Positions 1 through 6,921 of a DNA stretch of 11,433 nt are shown piece by piece. Location of the stretch: positions 1 through 11,433 of the forward strand of contig JAEWNM010000313.1 of assembly GCA_023392755.1 (NCBI GenBank), written 5' to 3'. Each line of letters begins with the position of its first letter. Within the stretch, counting starts at the first letter, position 1. A program made the position numbers and the translations under genes. The notes under the pieces are model-generated. The model saw only the letters and a list, made by a program, of their open reading frames with translations, ran no database searches and was not told where the DNA came from. The stretch is from Bacillota bacterium (GTDB taxonomy: Bacteria; Bacillota; Clostridia; Christensenellales; Aristaeellaceae).

Positions 1-275
1 GGCTCCAGCGATTACCCGGGAGCATGACGGGCCGCCATATGCGCTCCCCTTTCAATCTTGCACCAGGTGGGGTTTACATCGCGGACAAGTCGCCAAGCCG
101 CGGGTGAGCTCTTACCTCGCCTTTCCATCCTTACCGCAATTTGATGCGGCGGTATCTCTCTGTTGCACTTTCCTTGGAGTCGCCTCCACCGGCCGTTAAC
201 CGGCACCCTGCCCTGTGGTGCTCGGACTTTCCTCGTGCCGTATGGCACGCGGCCGCCCAGCCACCTCGCATTTCT
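1..275 (-). ncRNA. rnpB: RNase P RNA (type A), 3' end cut by window edge
   Basis: This is the catalytic RNA of ribonuclease P, which removes 5' leaders from tRNA precursors. Read on the minus strand it carries hallmark conserved segments in the right order: the P4 5' strand GAGGAAAGTCCGAGC (220-234), then CAGGGCAGGGTGCC, then a GGTTAACGGCCGG segment, AGTGCAACAGAGAGA (155-169), GGTAAGAGCTCACCCGC, and a terminal CCCGGGTAATCGCTGGAGCC. P3 is a short simple hairpin (CGTGCC, loop ATAC, GGCACG; 234-249). The 5' end is set at about 275 from the promoter just upstream. By comparison with the E. coli molecule roughly 70 nt, including the 3' strand of P4 and of P1, lie beyond base 1. Open reading frames across this stretch are chance products of the RNA gene. 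Confidence 0.96.
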
Positions 276-436
276 TCGGGTAGCATAGCACGGCGCGTCT
301 TCCTTTGTCAATGGATATTGCTGCTTTTTGCAGGGATTTTGCGCATTTGTGTTGTATATATGTACATGCCAAAGCGTATATATGGAGTGAGGAAACAAAG
401 CTGTTTCCCCGCATTCCATGGAAAGGACGGCCGTAC
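276..436. other. Divergent control region between rnpB and dgt
   Basis: This stretch separates the divergent rnpB (minus) and dgt (plus) genes. It holds the rnpB promoter at 282-311 and an AT-rich part at 311-390 that stands out from the GC-rich surroundings. A 9-base direct repeat, GTATATATG, occurs at 354-362 and 376-384, exactly 22 bases apart, and a small palindrome ATGTACAT sits at 360-367. I could not find a convincing -35/-10 pair for dgt; TTGTAT (352-357) with TATATA (377-382) is possible, but its 19-base spacing is long. The dgt ribosome binding site AAAGGA is at 422-427. Confidence 0.5.
282..311 (-). promoter_or_regulatory. Sigma-70/SigA promoter of rnpB
   Basis: On the minus strand a perfect -35 box TTGACA (306-311) is followed after 18 bases by TATGCT (282-287; four of six consensus positions). 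Transcription would start near 275, which is where the conserved RNase P RNA sequence begins. The agreement of promoter and RNA end supports both calls. Confidence 0.82.
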
Positions 437-1441
437 ATGACACCGCGGGAATTTCAGGAGCAGGAAGAACAGGCGCGCCTAAGCCCGCTGGCCATGTGGA
501 GCGTCCGCTCAAAGGGCCGCGAGACACCCATTGAGCCCTGCCCCCTGCGCACGGCATTCCAGAGGGACCGGGACAGGATCATCCACTGCAAAAGCTTTCG
601 CCGGCTGAAGTTCAAGACGCAGGTTTTTTTATCTCCCGAGGGGGATCATTACCGCACGCGGCTTACGCATACGCTGGAAGTAGCCCAGGTGGCCAGGACC
701 ATAGCCAGGGCGCTGCGGCTCAACGAAGACCTTACCGAAGCCATTGCCCTGGGGCACGACCTGGGGCACACACCCTTTGGGCATATCGGCGAACGGTCGC
801 TGAACGCGCTTTTGCCCCAGGGCTTTCGCCACAATGAGCAAAGCCTGCGGGTGGTGGAAAAGCTGGAAAACGAAGGCCGCGGCCTGAACCTGACCTTTGA
901 AACGCGCAACGGCATCCTCTGCCACAGCGGAAAGGAGCCGCCCCAAACCCTGGAAGGGCTTTGCGTCAGCCGCGCCGACAGAATCGCCTACATCAACCAT
1001 GACATCGACGACGCGCTGCGTGCGGGCATACTGAAGGAGAGCGACCTGCCAAGGGACTGCCTTTTTGCACTGGGGCAAACCCATGGCCAGCGCATACACA
1101 CCATGATTTTGGATATTGTGGAAAACAGCATGGGCAAGAACCAGGTGACCATGAGCAAACCCATCCTGGAAGCCACCAACGCGCTGCGGGCATTCCTTTT
1201 TGAGAAAGTATACGGGGAAGGCTGGCGGGAGGCGGAGGAACGACGGTGCGACCATGTGATACGCACGCTGTACGGCCATTACATGGAGCGTCCCGGCGAA
1301 ATGCCCCAGGAATTTGTGGCGATCGGGCAGCAGGAGGGAACCGTAAGGGGTGTGGCGGATTTCCTGGCCAGCATGACCGACAGGTATGCTATTCGTTTGT
1401 ATTTGAAACTGTTCGTCCCCTCCGGCTTTCCCGCGGTGTGA
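437..1441 (+). CDS. dgt: HD-domain deoxyguanosinetriphosphate triphosphohydrolase family protein
   Basis: The predicted 334-residue protein belongs to the Dgt/dNTPase family of HD hydrolases, which cleave dNTPs to deoxynucleosides and tripolyphosphate and so help set dNTP pools. The metal site is visible: RLTH (His78), GHDLGH (His107-Asp108) and ADRIAYINHD (Asp181). The N-terminal RTAFQRDRDRIIHCKSFRRL segment and the C-terminal MTDRYAIRLYLKLF segment are also typical. The ATG at 437 is chosen because AAAGGA lies 9 bases upstream and the family-like sequence starts there; the frame stays open back to 305, but that extension has no ribosome binding site and does not look like the family. The gene comes 100 bases before dnaG. 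Actual nucleotide preference cannot be read from sequence. Confidence 0.93.
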   Translation: MTPREFQEQEEQARLSPLAMWSVRSKGRETPIEPCPLRTAFQRDRDRIIHCKSFRRLKFKTQVFLSPEGDHYRTRLTHTLEVAQVARTIARALRLNEDLTEAIALGHDLGHTPFGHIGERSLNALLPQGFRHNEQSLRVVEKLENEGRGLNLTFETRNGILCHSGKEPPQTLEGLCVSRADRIAYINHDIDDALRAGILKESDLPRDCLFALGQTHGQRIHTMILDIVENSMGKNQVTMSKPILEATNALRAFLFEKVYGEGWREAEERRCDHVIRTLYGHYMERPGEMPQEFVAIGQQEGTVRGVADFLASMTDRYAIRLYLKLFVPSGFPAV

Positions 1442-1541
1442 TGGAAATTGACGAAGCGGGCCGGAACGGCAACGAATTTGTTGGAAAATGTGCAGGAAAT
1501 GACGCTTTAGCGGCGAATGAAGGATAGCAGGTGAGCAATGC

Positions 1542-3284
1542 ATGGCAGGACGGTTTCCACCCGCATGGTTGGACGAGCTTCGCGCCCGGGCCGATATCGT
1601 GCAAGTGGTGTCCACTTACTTGCCGCTGAAAAAGAACGGGCATAGATATTGGGGTCTGTGCCCGTTTCACAACGAAAAGACAGCCTCCTTCTCGGTGGAC
1701 GGCCAGCGCCAGCTTTACTATTGCTTTGGCTGCAAGGCCGGGGGCAGCGTGATACAGTTTGTAATGGATATGGAGCATATGGATTTTACCGAATCGGTGC
1801 TCCACCTTGCCGACAGGCTGCACATGACCCCGCCGGAGGTGAAGGAGGACGAAGCCTACCAGGCGGCAAGAACGCTGAAGGAAAGGCTGCTCAGCGCCAA
1901 CAGGGCAGCCGCCCAGTTTTACCACCAGCGGCTGTTCACCCGTGAAGCTGAGCCCATTCTGGCCTATTTGAAAGGCCGGGGGCTGGACGACGGCGTAATA
2001 CGCAAGTTCGGCCTGGGCGCCGCGGCGGGAGGCCGCGATGAGGTGACGGAGCATTTGCTCTCCCTGGGCTATTCCCTGGAGGAGGCGCAAAAAGCCGGGC
2101 TGACCCTTATCAAAGAGGGAAAGACCGTCGATATGTTTCGCAACCGGGCCATATTTCCCATCATCGACCTGTACGGGCAGGTGCTGGGGTTTGGCGGCCG
2201 GGCCATGGGGGATAATAAACCCAAATACCTCAATACCCCGGACACGCCGGCCTTCAACAAACGGCTGGGCGTATACGCCGCCAACCTTCTGCGCAAGGTA
2301 CGCAACCTGCAAAGGGTGATCCTGGTGGAAGGGTATATGGATGTGGTGGCGCTTACACAGTTTGGCGTGGAGGGCGTTGTGGCCACATTGGGCACTTCGC
2401 TCACCCAGGAGCAGGCAAGGCTGCTCAAGCGCTTTGCCCCCCAGGTATGGGTATCCTACGACGGGGACAGCGCAGGGCAGCACGCCACCCTCCGGGCACT
2501 GGATATTTTTGAGGGGGAGAGTATCCCGGCCAGGGTGCTGGATTTCCCCGACAGGCTCGACCCGGACGAGTTCATACGCCGGGATGGGCTGGACGCATTT
2601 GTGAACCTTGTCCCCATGAACGCCGCGGAATACCGCATGGTGCGCAAGGCGGAGGAGTTTGACCTTTCCAGCCAGGACGGCCGTACGGAATACGCCAAGG
2701 CCTGCGCGGAAATACTGCGCCGGGTGACACAGCCGGTGGAGCTGGAAAACCATTTGCAAAGGCTTGTAGTGCAGACCGGCTTTCCCAAAGAGGTGCTTCA
2801 GGCGCAGATCGGCATTTCGCTGCCAACCGCAAAGAATAGCGCTTCCCCCCAAAGGGAAAGATTATCCACAAGGGCGGAAGACAGGCCTGACCGGGCGGAG
2901 CAGTCGCTGTTGTCCCTGCTGGCCACGGGACGGCTGCCAAAGGATACCGTCACCGCCGATGATTTCAGAGACCCTTTTATGAAGCAATTGTGCCAAGGGC
3001 TGATAGACGGCGCGACACCCGCCGAACTGATGGAGTCGCAGGCCGATGAAAAAACCCGCAGCCTGGCCGCCGAGATTTTTGCCACACCCATGGAGGGCGA
3101 GCCGGATACGCTGATGCGCATGGCGGAAGACTGTCTGGACAAGCTGCGAAGGCAGCGCATTGAGGCCAAATTGACCGACCTGAAGCTTCAGATACCCGGC
3201 CTCAAAGCCGCGGAAAAGGAAGCGGCCCTTGCGGAGACGCTCGCACTGATGCAGCGCCTGAACCAGCTCAAGCCCGGCAGATAG
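1542..3284 (+). CDS. dnaG: DNA primase
   Basis: This 580-residue primase makes the RNA primers for chromosome replication and works with the replicative helicase. The normal three-part layout is present. The N-terminal CHC2 zinc-binding domain has Cys40, His43, Cys61 and Cys64 (LCPFHNEKTASF ... YYCFGCKAGG). The catalytic core spans about residues 115-370, with RNRAIFPI, the Toprim glutamate in VEGYMDV (Glu263) and the acidic pair in YDGDSAG (Asp307, Asp309). A less conserved C-terminal helical region from about residue 440 matches the position of the helicase-interaction domain. Length is close to E. coli DnaG (581 aa). ATG 1542 has AGGTG 8 bases upstream. It precedes rpoD by 91 bases, the conserved primase-sigma pairing. 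Confidence 0.98.
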   Translation: MAGRFPPAWLDELRARADIVQVVSTYLPLKKNGHRYWGLCPFHNEKTASFSVDGQRQLYYCFGCKAGGSVIQFVMDMEHMDFTESVLHLADRLHMTPPEVKEDEAYQAARTLKERLLSANRAAAQFYHQRLFTREAEPILAYLKGRGLDDGVIRKFGLGAAAGGRDEVTEHLLSLGYSLEEAQKAGLTLIKEGKTVDMFRNRAIFPIIDLYGQVLGFGGRAMGDNKPKYLNTPDTPAFNKRLGVYAANLLRKVRNLQRVILVEGYMDVVALTQFGVEGVVATLGTSLTQEQARLLKRFAPQVWVSYDGDSAGQHATLRALDIFEGESIPARVLDFPDRLDPDEFIRRDGLDAFVNLVPMNAAEYRMVRKAEEFDLSSQDGRTEYAKACAEILRRVTQPVELENHLQRLVVQTGFPKEVLQAQIGISLPTAKNSASPQRERLSTRAEDRPDRAEQSLLSLLATGRLPKDTVTADDFRDPFMKQLCQGLIDGATPAELMESQADEKTRSLAAEIFATPMEGEPDTLMRMAEDCLDKLRRQRIEAKLTDLKLQIPGLKAAEKEAALAETLALMQRLNQLKPGR

Positions 3285-3340
3285 TTTGGCCGGCGACATC
3301 CACCGTGATTCCGGCCCTTCCGTTTCCGGATAGCCCGGGC

Positions 3341-3367
3341 TTTCCGCCCTGCGGCGGAGAAAAGGAG
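3341..3367 (+). promoter_or_regulatory. Hairpin abutting the rpoD ribosome binding site
   Basis: TTTCCGCC (3341-3348) can pair with GGCGGAGA (3353-3360), including one G-U pair, around a CTGC loop. The stem ends exactly where the ribosome binding site AAAGGAG (3361-3367) begins. No T-run follows, so it is not a terminator. An influence on rpoD translation or mRNA ends is an inference. Confidence 0.45.
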
Positions 3368-3375
3368 TGATTTAG

Positions 3376-4458
3376 TTGAGCATGACGCCCGACGCACGTC
3401 AAGCCAAACTCAACGACCTGTATGAACAGGGAAAAACCAAAGGGACCATGACATACAAGGACATCATGAGCCAGTTGGTGGAGTTTGAGATTGAGCCTGA
3501 CCAATTCGATAAAATACTGGAAACATTCGAAGCCCTGGGCGTGGATGTGGTCAACGAGCTGGACCCCACCGAGCCTGAGCTGATTGTAGAGCCGCTGGAG
3601 AAAATTGATCTTTCCGTGCCGGAAGGCATCTCCATTGATGACCCGGTGCGCATGTACCTGAAGGAAATCGGCAAGGTTCCCCTATTGACCGCCGATGAGG
3701 AAATAGAAATCGCCCAGCGCATGGAGCAGGGGGACGACGATGCCAAGCGCAAGCTGGCGGAGGCGAACCTGCGCCTGGTGGTATCCATCGCCAAGCGTTA
3801 TGTAGGCCGCGGCATGCTGTTTCTGGACCTGATTCAGGAGGGAAACCTGGGCCTTATCAAGGCTGTGGAGAAATTCGATTATCGCAAGGGCTACAAATTT
3901 TCCACCTATGCCACCTGGTGGATCAGGCAGGCCATTACAAGGGCCATTGCCGACCAGGCCCGTACCATACGCATCCCCGTACATATGGTGGAGACCATCA
4001 ACAAGCTGATACGCGTTTCGCGCCAGCTTCTGCAGGAATACGGGCGTGAACCCACGCCGGAGGAAATCGCCAAGGCCATGGCCATCAGCGAGGGCAAGGT
4101 GCGGGAAATCATCAAGATCGCCCAGGAGCCCGTATCGCTGGAAACGCCCATCGGCGAGGAGGAGGACAGCCACCTGGGCGACTTCATCCCCGACGACGAC
4201 GCGCCGGCGCCGGCGGAAGCCGCCTCCTTCTCCCTGATGAAGGAACAGCTTCTGGACGTGCTGGACACGCTGACCCCCCGGGAGGAGAAGGTGCTGCGCC
4301 TGCGCTTTGGCCTGGATGACGGCCGCCAGCGCACACTGGAGGAAGTGGGCCGGGAGTTTAACGTAACGCGGGAGCGCATACGTCAGATTGAGGCCAAGGC
4401 GCTTCGGAAGCTGCGCCATCCCAGCCGCAGCAAAAAGCTGAAGGATTATCTGGATTAG
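3376..4458 (+). CDS. rpoD: Primary (housekeeping) RNA polymerase sigma factor
   Basis: This 360-residue protein is the vegetative sigma factor (RpoD/SigA) that directs RNA polymerase to -35/-10 promoters. Visible regions in order are: region 1.1 (about 5-65), the acidic linker, region 1.2 (DDPVRMYLKEIGKVPLL, 88-104), region 2 (about 125-195) with NLRLVVSIAKRY, DLIQEGNLGL and the -10 recognition stretch FSTYATWWIRQAITRAI, region 3 (about 200-275), and region 4 (about 295-355) with TLEEVGREFNVTRERIRQIE as the -35-binding helix-turn-helix. It lacks the long insert between regions 1.2 and 2 found in proteobacterial RpoD, so it is the compact Firmicute type. The start is most likely TTG at 3376, 8 bases after AAAGGAG; an ATG two codons later (3382) is 14 bases away and less well placed. 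Confidence 0.98.
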   Translation: MSMTPDARQAKLNDLYEQGKTKGTMTYKDIMSQLVEFEIEPDQFDKILETFEALGVDVVNELDPTEPELIVEPLEKIDLSVPEGISIDDPVRMYLKEIGKVPLLTADEEIEIAQRMEQGDDDAKRKLAEANLRLVVSIAKRYVGRGMLFLDLIQEGNLGLIKAVEKFDYRKGYKFSTYATWWIRQAITRAIADQARTIRIPVHMVETINKLIRVSRQLLQEYGREPTPEEIAKAMAISEGKVREIIKIAQEPVSLETPIGEEEDSHLGDFIPDDDAPAPAEAASFSLMKEQLLDVLDTLTPREEKVLRLRFGLDDGRQRTLEEVGREFNVTRERIRQIEAKALRKLRHPSRSKKLKDYLD

Positions 4459-4492
4459 CCTTCATTTTCACGTTCATATACGTCATGTCAGC

Positions 4493-4525
4493 GGAGGGGA
4501 GGGGGCAGGAAGCCTTCTCCCCTTC
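4493..4525 (+). other. Strong hairpin between rpoD and the MutS-like gene
   Basis: GGAGGGGAGGGGGC (4493-4506) can pair along its full 14 bases with GCCTTCTCCCCTTC (4512-4525), with three G-U pairs, closing an AGGAA loop. It sits 35 bases after the rpoD stop codon and 35 bases before the next start. There is no T-run on either side, so it is not a canonical intrinsic terminator. It could act as an mRNA 3'-end stabiliser, processing site or partial attenuator that separates rpoD expression from the genes downstream; this is inferred. Confidence 0.55.
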
Positions 4526-4559
4526 TGATTACACGGCATTTGCACGAAAGGAAACGCGT

Positions 4560-6263
4560 ATGGAAAAGCTGGGTGTACTTCTGCTGCTCCTCCTCCCCGC
4601 CTACTTCCTGTATGCCGTTTATGCCTCCCTGCGCTCCGCCCGCCAAAAGCGGGACGAGGCGGACAGGGGCTTTGGCACATTTCAAGAGCACCCCCAGGAG
4701 GAGTGGGACAGCCTTTATGCCCAATGGACGCCGCAGGGGAAAACAGATCATGCAGGCGTGGATGACATCACCTGGAGCGACCTGGACATGAATCTGGTCT
4801 TTCACCGCATCAACGCCTGCCTGACCACCCCAGGCGAGGAGGAGCTTTATAACAGGCTGCGCTCGCTTCAAAGCACGGAGGAGGATTGGGAGGCCGCCCT
4901 TGCCGCCTTGGAAAAGGACCCCGCGACGCGGCTGAGGCTTCAGGCACTGCTGGCTCATGTGGGCAAAAGCAGCGAAAATGGCCTGCCTGACCTTTTGCAA
5001 AAGCCGGATAGCTACCGGCTGCCCTGCGCATTTTTGTTCAGCATAGCTCCCATCCTCCCCCTCGCGGCTGCTTCCTTGTTCTTTCTGCCCGTGACGCCCG
5101 GCCTGGGCATAGTCGCGCTGATCCCCGCATTGCTTGCCAACCTGGCGCTTTACTACTGGGGGGAAAAGAGGCTTATGGGCCGGCTGCATACCATGCGTTA
5201 CGCCAGGGCCCTTCTGTGGTTTGCAAAAAAGGTGTCCCGCATGAACATGCCGGGACTTGAAAAACAGCAGGACGCCGTAAAAACCGCCGCCCGCCCGTTT
5301 TCCCGGCTGCACAGGGCCTTTTCCGCCGCAACGCAGGAGGGGATGTCGGCCGGGGACCTGATGGCGGTCATGTCGCTTTTTCAGGCATTTTTCCTGACCG
5401 AGCTTAGAGCATACAACCGGGTCATGTCATCCGTCGCCAGGCATACCGCCGAGCTTTGTGACCTCTACCGGGCAATAGGGCGGCTGGATCTATTGATCAG
5501 TACCTTGTCCTTTCGCAAAAGCTTGCAGGTATGCTGCCTCCCCCGCTTTCATGGCGGGATGAATCTGCTGGCCGAGGATATCGTGCATCCCCTGCTTCAA
5601 AACGGCGTGGGCAACAGCGCCCAATTTCACCGGGGCGTGCTGCTCACCGGCTCCAACGCATCCGGCAAATCCACCTTTATCAAGGCGCTGGCTGTAAACG
5701 CGGTATTGGCGCAAGCCCTGAACACCTGCACCGCCGCCGCCTTTGCGCTGCCACGGGCCAGGGTCATATCCTCCATGGCGCTCAGGGACAATCTTTCAGG
5801 CGGTGAGAGCTATTTTGTGGTGGAGGTGAAATCCTTCCGGCGGATTCTCAATGCGGTAAACCAATCTCCATGCCTTTGCTTTGTGGATGAAATATTGCGG
5901 GGCACCAACACCGTAGAGCGGATCGCCGCCTCCGCCGCCGTGCTCAAAAGCCTGCAAACCGGCAGCAGCCTTTGCGTTGCCGCCACCCATGATATTGAAT
6001 TGACCGCCTTGCTCAACGGAGAATATGACAATTTCCATTTCAAAGAAGAAATTGAGGGCAAGGGCATCACCTTTGATTACAAGCTGCGGGAAGGCCCGTC
6101 AAGAACGCGCAACGCGCTGTTGCTGCTGGAAGCCTATGACTTTCCGCCGCATGTGATTCAGGAGGCGACAGCCATGGTCACAGGCTTTGAACGGGAACAC
6201 AGATGGGCTGTGCCCGAAGCGGAGGAAGGAGGCGGTTCGCCTGCGGTTTCCCAAGCTGGATGA
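4560..6263 (+). CDS. Membrane-anchored MutS-family ATPase of unknown function
   Basis: The 567-residue protein has the MutS ATPase domain (MutS_V type) at its C-terminus: Walker A GSNASGKST (364-372), signature DNLSGGESYF (410-419), Walker B CLCFVDEI followed by LRGTN (438-450) and the ATHD switch histidine (His477). Ahead of it lie a hydrophobic N-terminal segment (residues 4-24), two further hydrophobic segments (about 155-200) and a helical lever-like part (about 205-330). The mismatch-reading domain of true MutS, with its Phe-X-Glu motif, is absent, as is the Smr nuclease of MutS2, so canonical mismatch repair is unlikely. Related membrane MutS-like proteins are known in Firmicutes but I know of no established function. 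ATG 4560 is chosen for AAAGGA 7 bases upstream; a 25-codon extension to 4485 would run through a strong hairpin and lacks a ribosome binding site. The C-terminal coding end contains the trmK ribosome binding site. Confidence 0.88.
   Translation: MEKLGVLLLLLLPAYFLYAVYASLRSARQKRDEADRGFGTFQEHPQEEWDSLYAQWTPQGKTDHAGVDDITWSDLDMNLVFHRINACLTTPGEEELYNRLRSLQSTEEDWEAALAALEKDPATRLRLQALLAHVGKSSENGLPDLLQKPDSYRLPCAFLFSIAPILPLAAASLFFLPVTPGLGIVALIPALLANLALYYWGEKRLMGRLHTMRYARALLWFAKKVSRMNMPGLEKQQDAVKTAARPFSRLHRAFSAATQEGMSAGDLMAVMSLFQAFFLTELRAYNRVMSSVARHTAELCDLYRAIGRLDLLISTLSFRKSLQVCCLPRFHGGMNLLAEDIVHPLLQNGVGNSAQFHRGVLLTGSNASGKSTFIKALAVNAVLAQALNTCTAAAFALPRARVISSMALRDNLSGGESYFVVEVKSFRRILNAVNQSPCLCFVDEILRGTNTVERIAASAAVLKSLQTGSSLCVAATHDIELTALLNGEYDNFHFKEEIEGKGITFDYKLREGPSRTRNALLLLEAYDFPPHVIQEATAMVTGFEREHRWAVPEAEEGGGSPAVSQAG
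6226..6243 (+). promoter_or_regulatory. Ribosome binding site and CTG codon that set the trmK start
   Basis: A full AAGGAGG (6226-6232) lies inside the end of the MutS-like gene. Eight bases later, in the trmK frame, is CTG (6241-6243), exactly where homologous TrmK sequence begins. No ATG, GTG or TTG is available at this spacing in that frame. The only conventional alternative, TTG at 6187, has no comparable site. Confidence 0.65.
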
Positions 6264-6921
6264 GCGGCTGCAAGCCGCATATGACCTATTCCCCGCCTGC
6301 CCGCTGGGCGCTGACATCGGCACCGACCATGGCCGCCTGCCCCTGCACCTGCTGGCATCAAACCGGTGCGGGCACATGGTTGTGTCGGACATCAGCGAAC
6401 CGGCGCTGACAAAGGCCAGGGAGCTGATTACCCGGCATCATTTTGACGGCCGGGCCACAATGATTCAGGCCGATGGTTTGAACGCCCTTTCGGAGCCTGT
6501 GCAGGCAATCAGCCTGCTGGGCATGGGCGGCGACACGATGTGCGCCATTTTGACCGCCGCGCCAAATAGGCTGCAAGGGGCCACGCTGATCCTGTCGCCC
6601 CACACCGAAATCCATAAAGTGCGGGAAGCGCTGCCCGGAACCGGCTATCATATCGCCAGTGAAAGCATTGCCCGTGCGGGGGGAAGGTACTACATCATAC
6701 TAAAGGCGCTGCCGGGGATGGCCGCATATACGGAAAAGGAGCTGCTGCTGGGCCCATGCCTACTAAAAGAGCGGCCACCGCTTTTTAAGGAGTATCTGTG
6801 CTGGCGGCGGCGGATTTTGCATAAGGCGCTGGCGGCACTTAAAAGCGCAGGCGATGAGGAGCAGCGTATGGCGGAGCTCATACGGCTGGACGCATACATC
6901 AGGGAGGAGGAGTGGCAATGA
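6241..6921 (+). CDS. trmK: tRNA (adenine(22)-N1)-methyltransferase
   Basis: The predicted 226-residue protein is the TrmK/YqfN family enzyme, which uses S-adenosylmethionine to methylate N1 of adenine 22 in tRNA. The family N-terminus is recognisable (KLDERLQAAYDLFP), followed by the SAM-binding loop GADIGTDHGRLPLHLL (residues 23-38), the acidic strand end VVSDIS (47-52), the QADGL segment (76-80) and the family motif SLLGMGGDTM (91-100). LILSPHTEIHKVREAL corresponds to the LILQPN segment of the Bacillus protein. The C-terminal third is helical and basic, as in the coiled-coil tRNA-contact domain of the family. Start: CTG 6241 is preferred, giving a 23-base overlap with the MutS-like gene; TTG 6187 would add 18 unrelated residues. 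The stop overlaps the next start as ATGA. Confidence 0.92.
   Translation: MRFPKLDERLQAAYDLFPACPLGADIGTDHGRLPLHLLASNRCGHMVVSDISEPALTKARELITRHHFDGRATMIQADGLNALSEPVQAISLLGMGGDTMCAILTAAPNRLQGATLILSPHTEIHKVREALPGTGYHIASESIARAGGRYYIILKALPGMAAYTEKELLLGPCLLKERPPLFKEYLCWRRRILHKALAALKSAGDEEQRMAELIRLDAYIREEEWQ

Noticed and set aside
305..436. Upstream extension of dgt to an earlier start codon
   Set aside because: No ribosome binding site precedes it, the added 44 residues do not resemble the family, and the extension would overlap the rnpB promoter region.
12..557. A 181-codon minus-strand open frame over the left end
   Set aside because: It runs through RNase P RNA and the antisense of dgt; the conserved RNA segments explain the sequence.
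1441..1527. A 28-codon frame overlapping the dgt stop codon (TGATG) ahead of dnaG
   Set aside because: There is no ribosome binding site before it, and only 11 of 28 codons end in G or C, unlike the flanking genes. It has no recognisable product and is probably just the dgt-dnaG spacer.
1389..2852. A 487-codon open frame on the minus strand opposite dnaG
   Set aside because: It is antisense to a clear primase gene; the residue pattern shows no family motif, and long antisense frames are expected in GC-rich coding DNA. The same applies to the minus-strand frames at 629-1615 and 3682-4419 and the plus-strand frame at 8661-9698.
4493..4525. The post-rpoD hairpin as an intrinsic terminator
   Set aside because: No T-run follows on either strand, so it is listed only as a hairpin of unknown role.
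4485..4559. Earlier ATG for the MutS-like gene at 4485
   Set aside because: It lacks a ribosome binding site and would translate through the strong hairpin at 4493-4525; ATG 4560 has AAAGGA 7 bases upstream and begins with a hydrophobic anchor.
6912..6917. GTG at 6912 as the Nif3-family start
   Set aside because: It is only one base from the AGGAGG site; ATG 6918 is 7 bases away and forms the common ATGA overlap with trmK.
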